From Streptomyces griseomycini (GTDB taxonomy: Bacteria; Actinomycetota; Actinomycetes; Streptomycetales; Streptomycetaceae), in contig NZ_JACHJI010000005.1 of assembly GCF_014203535.1 (NCBI RefSeq), forward strand, positions 310,001 to 374,000: a stretch of DNA of 64,000 nucleotides. Direction: 5' to 3'. The first letter of the stretch is position 1; every line of letters starts with the position of its first letter. A program made the translations under genes and the position numbers. A model generated the notes under the pieces. That model had not been told where the DNA came from and did not search any database. It was given only the letters and a program-made list of their open reading frames with translations. This document shows, piece after piece, positions 44,415 through 53,527 of this stretch.

Positions 44415-45632
44415 TCAGACAGGGGCGTGGGACTTCTCGGACCCCGCATCGGCGGGTGCAGTGGCCGGTGCCGAGGCAGTGGACCTGCGGATGAGGCGGC
44501 GGGCCAGCGGTTCGGTGTAGCGGGCGGTGAGCGGGCCGACGATGACGAGGATCAGGACGTAGGCGGTGGCCAGCGGGCCGATGCGGGGCTCGACGCCGAC
44601 GGCGAGTCCGGCGATGACGATGGAGAACTCGCCGCGGGCGACCAGGGTGCCGCCGGCCCGCCAGCGACCTGCTCCCTGGATTCCGGCGCGGCGTGCGGCG
44701 TACCAGCCGGTGGCGACCTTGGTCAGGGCGGTGGCGACGGCGAGCAGGAGGGCGGGGACGAGGACGGGCGGGATGTCGGCGGGGTCGGTGGACAGGCCGA
44801 AGAAGACGAAGAAGACGGCGGCGAACAGGTCCCGCAGCGGGGTGAGGAGGTTGCTGGCGCCTTCGGCGACCTCACCGGACACGGCGATCCCGACGAGGAA
44901 GGCGCCGACGGCGGCCGAGACCTGGAGTTCCTGGGCGATGCCGGCGACGAGGAGGGTGAGTCCGAGGACGACCAGCAGGAGCATCTCCGCGTTGTCGGAG
45001 GAGACCGCGCGGCTGATCAGCCGTCCGTGGCGCAGTGCGATGTAGAGGACGGCGCCGACCGTGCCCAGGGAGATCAGCAGGGTGACGGCGCCGCCGGCCA
45101 GGCTGACGCCTGCGAGCAGGGCGGTGAGGATCGGCAGGTAGAGGGCCATGGCGAGGTCCTCGATGACGAGGACGCCGAGGACGACGGGGGTCTCGCGGTT
45201 GCCGAGCCGGCGCAGGTCGCCGAGAACCTTGGCGATCACCCCGGAGGAGGAGATCCAGGTGACGCCCGCCAGCGCGACGGCGGCCACCGGCCCCCATCCC
45301 AGGATCAGCGCGGCGACGGCGCCCGGTACGGCGTTGAGCACGAAGTCGACCGCGCCGGAGGGGTACTGGGTCTTGAGGTTGGCGACGAGTTCGGAGGCGC
45401 TGTACTCCAGGCCGAGCAGGAGCAGCAGCAGGATGACGCCGATCTCGGCGCCGGTGGCGGTGAACTCCTCACTGGCGCTGAGCGGGAGGATGCCGCCGTG
45501 GCCGAAGGCGAGTCCGGCCAGCAGGTAGAGGGGGACGGGCGAGAAGCCCATACGGCCGGCGAGGCGTCCCAGCAGGCCCAGGGCGAGGATGATGGCCCCG
45601 AGCTCGATGAGCATGGCGGTGGTGTTGTGCAC
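44415..45632 (-). CDS. Cation/proton antiporter (CPA2, KefB-like)
   Basis: A 405-residue inner-membrane monovalent cation/proton antiporter with about 12 hydrophobic segments. PLYLLAGLAFGHGGILPL opens it, VTWISSSGVIAKVLGDL and VIEDLAMAL carry the ion-binding acid pattern, and VGAFLVGIAVSGEVAE with FFVFFGLSTDPADIP complete the family profile. It lacks the C-terminal TrkA-N/RCK regulatory domains found in longer KefB proteins, and the small TrkA-C partner gene often found next to such short antiporters is not visible upstream. It likely exports K+ or Na+ for pH and osmotic balance. Confidence 0.9.
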   Translation of the reverse strand: MHNTTAMLIELGAIILALGLLGRLAGRMGFSPVPLYLLAGLAFGHGGILPLSASEEFTATGAEIGVILLLLLLGLEYSASELVANLKTQYPSGAVDFVLNAVPGAVAALILGWGPVAAVALAGVTWISSSGVIAKVLGDLRRLGNRETPVVLGVLVIEDLAMALYLPILTALLAGVSLAGGAVTLLISLGTVGAVLYIALRHGRLISRAVSSDNAEMLLLVVLGLTLLVAGIAQELQVSAAVGAFLVGIAVSGEVAEGASNLLTPLRDLFAAVFFVFFGLSTDPADIPPVLVPALLLAVATALTKVATGWYAARRAGIQGAGRWRAGGTLVARGEFSIVIAGLAVGVEPRIGPLATAYVLILVIVGPLTARYTEPLARRLIRRSTASAPATAPADAGSEKSHAPV

Positions 45633-46137
45633 GGGCGTCTGTCCTCCGGTTCGGCGACGGCGTCTGTGCCTTCGTGGTCACGGGCGGCAAGCGGGCGCTG
45701 CCGATGAGGTCGGCCATGGGGCCGGGCGTACGGGAACGCTCGGTCAGGTCGAGCGAGACACGACCGAGCCGGTCTCGGAGTGGGTGCGGGCGGCCGGTCA
45801 GGGGGTGGTCGGCGTCCGGCCATCCGGCCGGGCGGCAGTGCCGCAGGCGGCTTCGGCTCGCCCACCGTGTGTGCGTCGGACCGGGAGATCAGACGCCGAG
45901 AACAGCACTGCCCGAGTCGGGGACGCTGTCACGAGCCGCGTTGTCGATACGCACAGTCCTGACAGCCGTGACGGGCGCACGGCAGGAAGTCCCGGTAGCG
46001 GGCAGGTCAACGGCCTGGACCATTCGATCCATGTCACGTCCCCCCGTCGCACCCAGATCCAGATTCCGTCACAAGGACAAGCTCCACAGATTGAGCAATC
46101 GACTGCTCAATGGAGCGTCACGGCTCGGTAAAGAATT
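45633..46137. other. Intergenic region with a palindrome
   Basis: 505 bases without a supported gene. It holds the 20-base palindrome at 46091-46110. The last 70 bases are notably AT-richer (acagattgagcaatcgactg), typical of an operator-promoter region whose gene has been lost or moved. Confidence 0.4.
46091..46110. promoter_or_regulatory. Orphan palindromic operator
   Basis: TTGAGCAATCGACTGCTCAA has perfect 7-base arms around a 6-base centre, the size and symmetry of TetR- or MarR-type operators. No regulator gene flanks it directly. The core TTGAGCA resembles TetR-family half sites around the TTGAGCAAT start. Confidence 0.5.
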
Positions 46138-46352
46138 CTAGCGCACGACAAAGGGCGCATAGCTTGCATGCCGCTCCATATGAGCGGCAAAGGGGCCGGA
46201 GATCGCGGCGATCCAGCGACCCTCTTCCCACCGGACGGCGGCGGTGAGGCGCGGGAGGCGCCGGCCTCGGCGGCCACGGGGGAGACCGGACGGCTGTGAC
46301 AGCGTTCGACGAGCCTTCGGCGTCCCTCGATGTTCAGGGGCGTTCGCGTGCG
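46138..46352 (-). other. Possible truncated gene downstream of the Cmx exporter
   Basis: A minus-strand frame ends TAAVRWEEGRWIAAISGPFA and AHMERHASYAPFVVR with a stop at 46138. The first part recalls HicB-type antitoxin starts (YTAxVxWEDGWWVA). It opens only in frame with an out-of-frame reading of the exporter gene, so no start can be assigned. It may be a remnant. Confidence 0.25.
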
Positions 46353-47531
46353 TCACTGGAGCGCCTCGGCACTTCGGCCGGCCGTGACCACGGTGCGGAG
46401 AGGGAACGCGATGAGCAGTGTGATCGCAACCAGGAACCCGCTCGCCCACAGCGGCCCGAGGTTCCCGGCCGGGGTACTGAGGGTGGCCGCGGCGATGAGG
46501 GGGCCGGCGGCGGCGCCGACGTTGAGTGCCGCGGTCGCATACGACCCGGCCATGGTGGGGGCTCCCGCGGCCTCGTAGAGGACCCGGGTGATCAGGGTGC
46601 TGCCCAGCGCGAACGACAGGGCGCCCTGCACGAACACGAGGACGAGCAGGGCGAGCGGCTCGTCGGCCAGCACCGCCAGGGCCGGCCAGCCGATGAGCAG
46701 CAGCGGGCCGCCGACTGCGAGGACCAGACCGGGACGCTGGTCGGACAGCCGGCCGGCGACGGTGACCCCGGCGAAGGAACCGGCGCCGAAGAGCACCAGA
46801 ACGACAGAGATCCACAACTCGCCCAGCCCGGCGGTGCCGGTCACGACGGGGGCGAGGAAGGTGAAGCTTCCGAACGTGGCCGCGTTCACCAGCGCGCCGA
46901 GCAGCATCACCAGCATCAGCGGTGGCCTGGTGAGCCGGGCGAGCTCCGCTCGCAAGGCCGGCCCGCCAGTCGCCTCTTCCTCCACGGGCCCCGCCGGGAT
47001 CGCCTTCAGGATGCCGAGAGCGGCAGGCAGGCAGAGAGCGGCGACGGCCCAGAACGCGGCCCGCCAGCCGAGGACCGTGCCGAGTACCGACCCGCCGGGG
47101 ACACCGGCGACCGTGGCCACCGTCGTGCCCGACAGCAGCACGGCCAGCGCACGCCCCTTCCTGCCGGGTGAGACCAGCATGGCGGCAGTCGTCAGGGCGA
47201 CGGCGAGGAACCCCGCGTTCGCGAGCGCGGCGACGACCCGGGTGGCGAACAGGACCGGGAAGCTGGTGGTGAGGGCGCCCACGGCGTGAGCTGCCGCGAA
47301 AGCGAGGATGAACCCCAGGAGGCTGGAGCGCCTGGGCCAGTTGCGGGCAAGCGCGGCCACCAGGGGAGCACCGACGACCATGCCGAGAGCGAAGGCCGAG
47401 GTGAGCGCGCCCGCCGTCCCGACGGTGACGTCGAGATCCGAGGCGATGTCCGGCAACAGACCGGCGAGCATGAACTCCGAGGTGCCCATGGCGAAGACCG
47501 CCATGGCAAGCAGATACAGCGGGAGAGGCAT
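46353..47531 (-). CDS. Cmx/CmrA-type chloramphenicol exporter (MFS)
   Basis: A 392-residue, 12-segment major-facilitator drug/proton antiporter. The opening MPLPLYLLAMAVFAMGTSEF then MLAGLLPDIASDLDVTVG and the motif-C region LLSGTTVATVAGVPGGSVLG are nearly diagnostic of the Streptomyces CmlR/Cmx chloramphenicol-resistance exporters. The length agrees with CmlR. The start at 47531 has GGAG 7 bases upstream; an in-frame ATG 13 codons earlier (47570) is less likely. A short leader ORF with hairpins lies 113-180 bases upstream, the usual layout for drug-induced attenuation. It confers export of chloramphenicol by family knowledge. Confidence 0.92.
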   Translation of the reverse strand: MPLPLYLLAMAVFAMGTSEFMLAGLLPDIASDLDVTVGTAGALTSAFALGMVVGAPLVAALARNWPRRSSLLGFILAFAAAHAVGALTTSFPVLFATRVVAALANAGFLAVALTTAAMLVSPGRKGRALAVLLSGTTVATVAGVPGGSVLGTVLGWRAAFWAVAALCLPAALGILKAIPAGPVEEEATGGPALRAELARLTRPPLMLVMLLGALVNAATFGSFTFLAPVVTGTAGLGELWISVVLVLFGAGSFAGVTVAGRLSDQRPGLVLAVGGPLLLIGWPALAVLADEPLALLVLVFVQGALSFALGSTLITRVLYEAAGAPTMAGSYATAALNVGAAAGPLIAAATLSTPAGNLGPLWASGFLVAITLLIAFPLRTVVTAGRSAEALQ

Positions 47532-47579
47532 CGAGTGGCTCCGAGGTGAGGAGAGGCACGAGAAGGTCATCTCGTCACC

Positions 47580-47613
47580 GCGGCCGGCCCCGAAGGCACA
47601 CTCGCCCGGCCGC
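47580..47613 (-). promoter_or_regulatory. Hairpin between leader ORF and exporter start
   Basis: GCGGCCGG (47580-47587) and CCGGCCGC (47606-47613) pair perfectly around an 18-base loop. It lies just after the leader ORF and about 50 bases before the exporter start, so it could be an alternative structure in an attenuation switch. Confidence 0.45.
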
Positions 47614-47643
47614 AGGACGCGGCGCGACGACAGGGCTACGAGC

Positions 47644-47709
47644 TCAGTGGTCCAGGGGGCTGACGGCGTGACCGAAAGCCCCCACCTCGTCCGACTCAGG
47701 ACTCGACAT
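47644..47709 (-). CDS. Putative leader peptide of the Cmx exporter
   Basis: A 21-codon ORF, MSSPESDEVGAFGHAVSPLD plus a final His, precedes the exporter gene by 112 bases. Its body overlaps the hairpin at 47655-47683, so ribosome position on it would decide whether the hairpin forms. Drug-induced MFS exporters in actinomycetes are often controlled this way. No Shine-Dalgarno is obvious and translation is unproven. Confidence 0.45.
   Translation of the reverse strand: MSSPESDEVGAFGHAVSPLDH
47655..47683 (-). promoter_or_regulatory. Hairpin inside the leader ORF
   Basis: GGGGGCT and AGCCCCC form a 7-base-pair stem around a 15-base loop, fully inside the leader ORF. A stalled ribosome would melt it and favour the downstream hairpin or open the ribosome-binding site. 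Confidence 0.45.
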
Positions 47710-47802
47710 GGCCCGCACGGTACCCGACCGATGCCCGTCGAGGCACCCCGGTTTCACCGGCACCGGCCCGTGTCACCAACGTCATGTCCCGCAACGACCA
47801 GG

Positions 47803-49026
47803 TCACGGCATCGGGGCGAACTCGGGCAGCGCAAGGGCTGAGTGGGCCGGCCGTGCTGTTGCGGAGGGCATGGTGTCGAGGCCACGCAGCATGGTGTTGC
47901 GTTGCTCCAGGGCCCGCGCCGTGGTGGGGAAGAACGTGGCCGCACCGTTGTCGACCAGTGCCTGATTCATGGCCACGAACTTGCGAACGCCGCGTTCGTA
48001 TGCGGCGAAGGCCGCAGTGTGGTCCCGGTTCCTGGCCAGGGCGTCGGCGAGCACGTAGGCGCCGACCAGCGCGAGGCTTGAGCCTTGCCCGGTGAGGAAC
48101 GAGGGCGCGTACGCGGCGTCGCCGACGAGCGTGACGCGGCCGCTGGACCAGTGGGGCATGCGGATCTGACCGGCCGTGTCGAAGAACAGGTCATCCGCGT
48201 CGTGCATGGCGTTGACCATGCGAGGCACCTCCCATCCCGCGCCTGCGAAGACCGTGGCGACCAGGTCCCGCTGGGCGCCGGGGTCCCGGAGGACATCGAC
48301 CGGCGGTTCCGGCCGGTGGAAGTTCAGGAAGGCGTGCAGCTCGTCGTCGTCCCCGACGGCGTAGAGGGCGGCGGCTTTCCCCGGGGTGTTCCACACCATG
48401 AGCTCGCGGGAGAGTCCGAAGGTGTTCGGCATGGTGAATACGGCGAAGCAGTACCCGAGGTAGTGGTGGAACTGTTCTTCCGGGCCGAACAGGGACTCCC
48501 GGGTAGGTGAGTGCATGCCGTCGGAGCCGACCACCAGGTCGAACGTGCGCCGTTGCCCACTGTGGAAAGTGACGTCGACCCCGTGCCCGGACTGGTCGAG
48601 GGTGGCGATGGAGTCGTCGAACAGGAACTCCACGTCGTCGCGGACCATCGCGTAGAGGATCGCGGCCAGATCCCCACGACGCACCTCGAGGTCCTGTCCC
48701 TCGGCACCGCCCGCGACGGCACGCGAGGTGAGTGAGGCCACTTCACCGCCATCGGCGTCGAGGAAGGTGCAGCGACGTGTGTCGATGTGCGCGTCCCGCA
48801 GTTGCGGCAGTATTCCCATTCGCCGGACCACCTCCGTCGCGGTACCGCGGACGTCGATCGGGTAACCACCGTCGCGCGGCGCGCCGGCCTTCTCCACCAC
48901 GGTGACCGCGCATCCTGACCGGTGCAGCCAGTACGCCAGCGCGGGTCCGGAGATACTGGCCCCGGATATCAGGACTTTGCGCTTCCTGGTGGCGCTCACG
49001 TTCATCGACGGACCGGTGGGTGTCAT
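47803..49026 (-). CDS. FAD-dependent monooxygenase (TetX/PHBH-like)
   Basis: A 407-residue class A flavoprotein monooxygenase. The dinucleotide motif ISGASISGPALAYWL starts near residue 20, DLVVGSDGMHSPTR is the second NADPH/FAD motif and VTLVGDAAYAPSFLTGQGSS is the FAD ribose-binding GD motif. Members hydroxylate aromatic metabolites or inactivate antibiotics such as tetracyclines and rifamycins. Its ATG overlaps the stop of the MFS exporter upstream (ATGA), so they are one operon: an exporter with an oxygenase suggests detoxification of one compound. The substrate is unknown. Confidence 0.9.
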   Translation of the reverse strand: MTPTGPSMNVSATRKRKVLISGASISGPALAYWLHRSGCAVTVVEKAGAPRDGGYPIDVRGTATEVVRRMGILPQLRDAHIDTRRCTFLDADGGEVASLTSRAVAGGAEGQDLEVRRGDLAAILYAMVRDDVEFLFDDSIATLDQSGHGVDVTFHSGQRRTFDLVVGSDGMHSPTRESLFGPEEQFHHYLGYCFAVFTMPNTFGLSRELMVWNTPGKAAALYAVGDDDELHAFLNFHRPEPPVDVLRDPGAQRDLVATVFAGAGWEVPRMVNAMHDADDLFFDTAGQIRMPHWSSGRVTLVGDAAYAPSFLTGQGSSLALVGAYVLADALARNRDHTAAFAAYERGVRKFVAMNQALVDNGAATFFPTTARALEQRNTMLRGLDTMPSATARPAHSALALPEFAPMP

Positions 49027-50435
49027 GCCTGGACTCCTTTTTTCGTGAAACGGACAACGAGCAGTGACGACGCGGCGACCAGGCCGGCAACGGCGAACCC
49101 TGTGACGAAGGCCGATTCAGCCGGCTGGCCCGTCATCGGCTCGGCCCCGGCGTCGAGGATCGCGCCGGCGACCTGGGCGCCCAGGGCGACGCCGATCACG
49201 CGAGTGACCACGAGCAGGCTGGTGACGATGCCGGTGTCCTTGGTCTCGGCGGCGGTGGCGGTGCCGGCAAGCAACGCCGTGGTGCCGACGCCCGCGGCGA
49301 ACGCGGTCAGCACCTTCGCGAGGACGAGCTGCCATTCCGCGGTGTGCAGCGCCGCCAGGGCGATCATGGTGGCCGCCGTGACGAAGGTGCTCACGATGAC
49401 CACGGCGCGCGGACCGAAACGCCGCGCCGCGATCCCGCCGACCGAATCGCTTACCGCCCCGGCGATGGCGCCGGGCAGCAGGAACAGTCCGATGTCGGTG
49501 GTGCCGGCTCCAAAGCCGTACCCGTCGGCCGATACCGCGAACAGCTGGGGGAGGAGAAGGAGCACCATTCCGGAACTGGTGGTGAGGACGAAGGTGAGCA
49601 CACCCGCGTGCCACATCGCGGGCTTCGCCAGCATGCGCAGATCGACCATCGGCGAGGCCGCCCGGCGCTCGACGACGACCCACCCGGTCGCGAGGGCGGC
49701 CACGACCACCGCGATGGCACCGACCGCCAGTGGCGGTACGCCGCCGTCCCTCGTCACCGTCACGAGCCCGAGCATGAACGCGAGCAACGTGCCACTCAGC
49801 AGAACCGTGCCAGGCCAGTCGATCCCGCCGTCCGATCGGATCGGCGGATCATCCGGCATCAGCCGAGCCACGACCGACGTCGTCGCGATGATCACGATCG
49901 TCGGCAGCGCGAACATCCACTGCCAGGACAGTCCTTCCGCGATCGGCCCGGCAACCAGCGTCCCCACCATGCTGCCGCCCGTGAACAGCGAGAGGACCAG
50001 CCCGATCGCCGTCTGTGACTCCCCTGTCGTGAGGTGCTTGCGCACCAGGATGAAGGAGAGGGGCAGCGCACCCACCATGACGCCCTGCAACACCTGGCCG
50101 AGCAACAACACCGGCAGGTTCGGTGCCAGGCCGGCCATCAGACCACCCACCGAGACCACGGCCATCAGCCGGACCAGCACCCGCTTTCCGCCGTAGCGGT
50201 CGCCGAGTTTGCCCGCGACGGGTGTGACGACCGCGCCGGTGATGAGCAACGCGTTGCCGATCAAAGCCCCTTCGGCAGGACTGACCCCCAGCTCGCGTTG
50301 CAGCAGCGGGAGGGCGGGCTCCACCACTGACTGCAGGGTGCCGAGGGCGAGCGCCAGGATGCCGAGGGCACCGATCGACAGCCACCCGAGGCGGACCGGG
50401 GAGACCACGACTTCGGATACGGGCGTCCTCTTCAT
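49023..50435 (-). CDS. MFS drug exporter
   Basis: A 470-residue major-facilitator protein with about 14 hydrophobic segments, of the DHA2-like drug/proton antiporter type. GKLGDRYGGKRVLVRLM is motif A and SFILVRKHLTTGESQTAIGL with SMVGTLVAGPIAEGLSWQWM match the family. It is the middle gene of an apparent operon: its ATG overlaps the stop of a truncated MMPL ORF, and its stop overlaps the start of the FAD monooxygenase. It probably exports the same compound that the oxygenase modifies. Confidence 0.9.
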   Translation of the reverse strand: MKRTPVSEVVVSPVRLGWLSIGALGILALALGTLQSVVEPALPLLQRELGVSPAEGALIGNALLITGAVVTPVAGKLGDRYGGKRVLVRLMAVVSVGGLMAGLAPNLPVLLLGQVLQGVMVGALPLSFILVRKHLTTGESQTAIGLVLSLFTGGSMVGTLVAGPIAEGLSWQWMFALPTIVIIATTSVVARLMPDDPPIRSDGGIDWPGTVLLSGTLLAFMLGLVTVTRDGGVPPLAVGAIAVVVAALATGWVVVERRAASPMVDLRMLAKPAMWHAGVLTFVLTTSSGMVLLLLPQLFAVSADGYGFGAGTTDIGLFLLPGAIAGAVSDSVGGIAARRFGPRAVVIVSTFVTAATMIALAALHTAEWQLVLAKVLTAFAAGVGTTALLAGTATAAETKDTGIVTSLLVVTRVIGVALGAQVAGAILDAGAEPMTGQPAESAFVTGFAVAGLVAASSLLVVRFTKKGVQA

Positions 50436-50623
50436 CGGCGTTCACCCGGGAGGCCGAACACCTTCTGCGACTCGGTGCCGGGCGTGGAGAGGTCCTCTTC
50501 CTCCCTGGCCGGCGTCCTGGTGCCGGCGGCGACGGCCGGCACCAGGACACCCAGCCGCAGACCGCCCACGAGCCGGCGCCGCCGGGAGGCCCACCGTCCG
50601 ATCCGGTAAAGGAAAGTCGTCAC
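50432..50623 (-). pseudogene. N-terminal stump of an MMPL transporter, coupled to the MFS gene
   Basis: From a GTG at 50623, VTTFLYRIGRWASRRRRLVG and GTESQKVFGLPGERR match the first 60 residues of MMPL pumps (cytoplasmic basic stretch, first membrane helix, then PGTESQKxFDLL). It stops after 63 codons, and the stop overlaps the MFS ATG. The pump's remaining 650 or so residues are gone, so this is a deletion scar. Its promoter and ribosome-binding site may now drive the MFS-monooxygenase operon. Confidence 0.75.
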
Positions 50624-50869
50624 TTGCTGATCACTCCAGACACCACTGGACAAGGGACAAGCGCGGGATCTCGCGCGCCTCCCACACTTCCCTGCGGCGC
50701 CCTGGCGGGCATCGTCCCCCGCAGCCGTCTCGGCCTGGTGCACCCGGACCAGGCACTCGCCTGTTCTGGTGCCTACGCACTACAGGCCGCCCCGGGCCGG
50801 GGCGGGACTTGACCGGAAGTGTGGTGGCCCGAGCGACAGCCGGACTGTCCCGCCCCGGGCGGACGAGCG

Positions 50870-51289
50870 GCGGTGCCCCAGCGTTCCCGGATGACCCGAA
50901 GCGCCTTCTGAGGGGTCGATGCCGCGGGTGGCGGCATGTTCGATGACGGCGTCCTCGGAGCCGGAGTCGGCCCATGCTTTGGAGACGGGCGCGTGCGGCC
51001 GGCGATCCTTCGGGCGGGGTCGAAGCCCTGGTCGGTGAGGCGGACGTTGGCGGGGTCTTGACGGTCTGTGAGCCGAGGAGGCAGGTGCCGGGGCGGAGAG
51101 TCGTGGGGGAGATGGCGCCCGGGAGATGCCGGTGCGGTCGACGCAGAGGACGGCGTCCACGAGGTCGCGCAGGTCGTGGGTGGGGCGGCGGACGCCGACT
51201 CGGGCGTCCCGCCGGGCTTGGAGGGCGGGGCGGATGAGTTCCCATCGGGCGTCGGACAGGCCGCCGGGGTAGCGTCGCCGGGGCCGCAT
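50870..51289 (-). pseudogene. Rearranged IS5-family transposase remnant
   Basis: An ATG at 51289 opens a typical start, PRRRYPGGLSDARWELIRPA, followed by DLRDLVDAVLCVDRTGI. It then shifts frame to GRHLPHDSPP, and later fragments include LTDQGFDPARRIAGR and EHAATRGIDP. The middle is deleted and the C-terminal catalytic part is gone. The flanks (50624-50870 and 51290-51415) hold no gene. Confidence 0.7.
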
Positions 51290-51415
51290 GTGGATGGAGG
51301 ACGGAGCGAGCGGTTCACTCCTGTGATTCAGGGCTTGTCCCCGTGAACGGGGGTGACGTGGCGAGCGGGCCGCTGGCGTGATCCGCCGCAGGTCCCCGTG
51401 CAAGGGAACGAGCGC

Positions 51416-52249
51416 CTACTCGGAGGCCTGCTCCGGCCGGGTGGCGGACGCGGCTGCAACGGCCGTAGCCAGTGGATCGCGGGCCGGGCGGCCGAGGAGG
51501 CCGGTGAGGTCGGGGGCGGTGCCGCCCAGGAAGCCGTGTCGGACGCCGGTGGCGATCGAGGCGAGCATGGGTGGCTGGAACGGCAGGAGTCCCGGCGTCC
51601 CGTCGAGGAGCCTGCGCCGGTACTCTCCCAGGCCGATGGTGCGGTGCGGGACCCCGAGCCGGTCGGCCACCTGGCCCGCCGTGATCGGCGTACCGACAAG
51701 GTCATGGACCCGCCCACTGTGCCGTGTCGGCTGCGCCGCAACGGCCGCCGCGGCATCGGCGAGATCCTCCCGCGCGACCGCGGCCAGGGCTCCGTCCCCG
51801 AACGCGGACTCCACGCCGTCTCCGGCCCACATCAGCAGGCCGCCGAACAGTTCGGCGTACAGGCCGTTGCGCAGAATCGTCCACGGCAATCCGCTCGCCT
51901 GCACGAGGCGTTCGGTGGCACGGTGCGCGAGAGCGAAACCGAGATGGTCGCCGGCCGTGGTCAGGCTCGTGTAGACGACGTGGCCGACGCCGTCGCGGAC
52001 GGCGGCGTCCAGGACCGCCGCGTGCCGGGCGACGACCTGGTCGTCCTCGGCATAACCGGCGGAGACCAGCACCAGGGTCGACACCTCGGCAAGATCGAGA
52101 CTCGCGTGGTCGTCGAAGTCGAGACGCCGCATCCCCTCGCCCGGCGTGCGGCTGCCGCCCGTCGCGGCGACACCGCGGGCGCGCAGCGCCGCAAGGGTGG
52201 CCGAGCCGAGGTTCCCGTTCGCTCCGGTCACCAGGATCATGTCAGTCAC
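51416..52249 (-). CDS. NmrA/QorB-like NAD(P)H-binding reductase
   Basis: A 277-residue atypical SDR. ILVTGANGNLGSATLAALRA is the Rossmann motif (residues 5-24). VGHVVYTSLTTAG and ASGLPWTILRNGLYAEL are hallmarks of the YtfG/QorB quinone-reductase and NmrA branch. Family members reduce quinones or act as redox sensors. It is divergent from an HxlR regulator 78 bases away, a classic pairing in which the regulator controls the reductase in response to quinones or electrophiles. Confidence 0.92.
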   Translation of the reverse strand: MTDMILVTGANGNLGSATLAALRARGVAATGGSRTPGEGMRRLDFDDHASLDLAEVSTLVLVSAGYAEDDQVVARHAAVLDAAVRDGVGHVVYTSLTTAGDHLGFALAHRATERLVQASGLPWTILRNGLYAELFGGLLMWAGDGVESAFGDGALAAVAREDLADAAAAVAAQPTRHSGRVHDLVGTPITAGQVADRLGVPHRTIGLGEYRRRLLDGTPGLLPFQPPMLASIATGVRHGFLGGTAPDLTGLLGRPARDPLATAVAAASATRPEQASE

Positions 52250-52327
52250 AGTCTTCCGTCGTGGTTCTCATCGGTAACTACGCTTGATCCTTGATCACAC
52301 GCCCGCCGGCCACAAGAAGGCAGTCTG

Positions 52328-52747
52328 ATGTCACCCACGCACACCGGGGTAACCGCCCCCGCCGACCTCGACCCCTGCGGACGCGAGGACCACCCCGACT
52401 GCGGCATCCGCGACGTCCTGGACCGCATCGGGGACAAATGGTCGGTGCTCGTGATCGTTGAACTAGCGAGCGGACCGCGTCGGTTCCGTGAACTGCAGCG
52501 CGCCGTCGACGGCATCTCCCAGCGCATGCTCACGCTCACCGTGCGCAGGCTCGAACGGGACGGCCTCGTGCTGCGCACCGTCTACCCGACCGTCCCGGCC
52601 CGGGTCGACTACCGCCTGACCGAGACCGGGGCCGGCCTGACCCACCTGGTCAAGGAACTCGCCGACTGGTCGCTTGCCCACCGTGCCGTCATCACCGAGG
52701 CGCGGCACGCGTACGACCAGACACACCCCGGCCATGACATCCGCTGA
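52328..52747 (+). CDS. HxlR-family transcription regulator
   Basis: A 139-residue winged-helix regulator. CGIRDVLDRIGDKWSVLVIV and RRFRELQRAVDGISQRMLTL are the family signature, with YPTVPARVDYRLTETG as wing. Two cysteines near residues 17 and 25 sit where thiol-based quinone/diamide sensors of this family (YodB, QorR) have theirs. It probably represses the divergent QorB-like gene from the 78-base intergenic region and releases it on electrophile stress. Confidence 0.92.
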   Translation: MSPTHTGVTAPADLDPCGREDHPDCGIRDVLDRIGDKWSVLVIVELASGPRRFRELQRAVDGISQRMLTLTVRRLERDGLVLRTVYPTVPARVDYRLTETGAGLTHLVKELADWSLAHRAVITEARHAYDQTHPGHDIR

Positions 52748-53029
52748 CGAGAACCGCTGTCACCGCACGCCGGTCGTCCGGCACGGCCGCGCTGCCGACA
52801 ACGTCATGACCCGCAACACCCAGTGCTCCAGCCGGACTTCTCCGTCACCGCTGACGACGGCTTGGACGTGGGGAGTGCCGCGGGACGGTGCGGGGTGCGG
52901 GGCGGCCGTGCGGACCGTCCCGCGAACGTGTGCCCACGCGCGTGCAGTGACAGCGCGCCGAGCAGCCCACTGCGCGGACCGCCCGGCCCGACGGTCCGCG
53001 AGGACGGCCGGCAACCCGCCGAACGAGCA

Positions 53030-53330
53030 GGTCACTTCGCCCTTGCAGGACTACGGCACCTGCTGCCCACAGCCGCTGGGCGCCGACCGCCTCCGCGACG
53101 GCCTGCCGCCCGACGCCGAACGGCAGGCCGGCTCCTGGATCGAGGTGTCGGTCACCACCGAACACGGTCACGCGGTCACGCAGGTCAACGACGGCCTCGG
53201 TGTCCCCGCCGACGAACGCCAGGCGGTCCTCCGCCGCTTCCACCACCGCGCCGACCCGAGCGGCACCGGACTCGGCTCGGCGGCCGCCCGTCAGACCACC
53301 GAAGCCCACCGCCGCTGTCCATGCGCCGTC
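53030..53330 (+). pseudogene. ATPase-domain remnant of a sensor histidine kinase
   Basis: The frame reads SWIEVSVTTEHGHAVTQVND then VPADERQAVLRRFHHRADPS and GTGLGSAAARQTTEAH. This is the N-G1-F-G2 core of a histidine kinase (usual form: DxGPGIPxxxRxxVFxRFxR...GTGLGLAIxxxIVxAHGG), with key glycines mutated and no dimerisation domain. The preceding 280 bases (52748-53030) hold nothing recognisable. A neighbouring intact kinase system begins at 53528 on the other strand. Confidence 0.65.
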
Positions 53331-53527
53331 ATCGATCGGGGCCTCGGACTCGGGATCCCCATCGCCGTCACCGGGAAGCACGCCCGGTGCGGTGGCACGC
53401 CGCGATCGCTTCGGCCGCACGGATCACCGAGTCGCCCCCCATGGCCGGCAAGACCGGTCGCGCCGCAACGGCGGGAGGTGCCGAACGCCTCGGCGACCGG
53501 GGCGTCGGCGCCGCGCGAAGTACCGGA

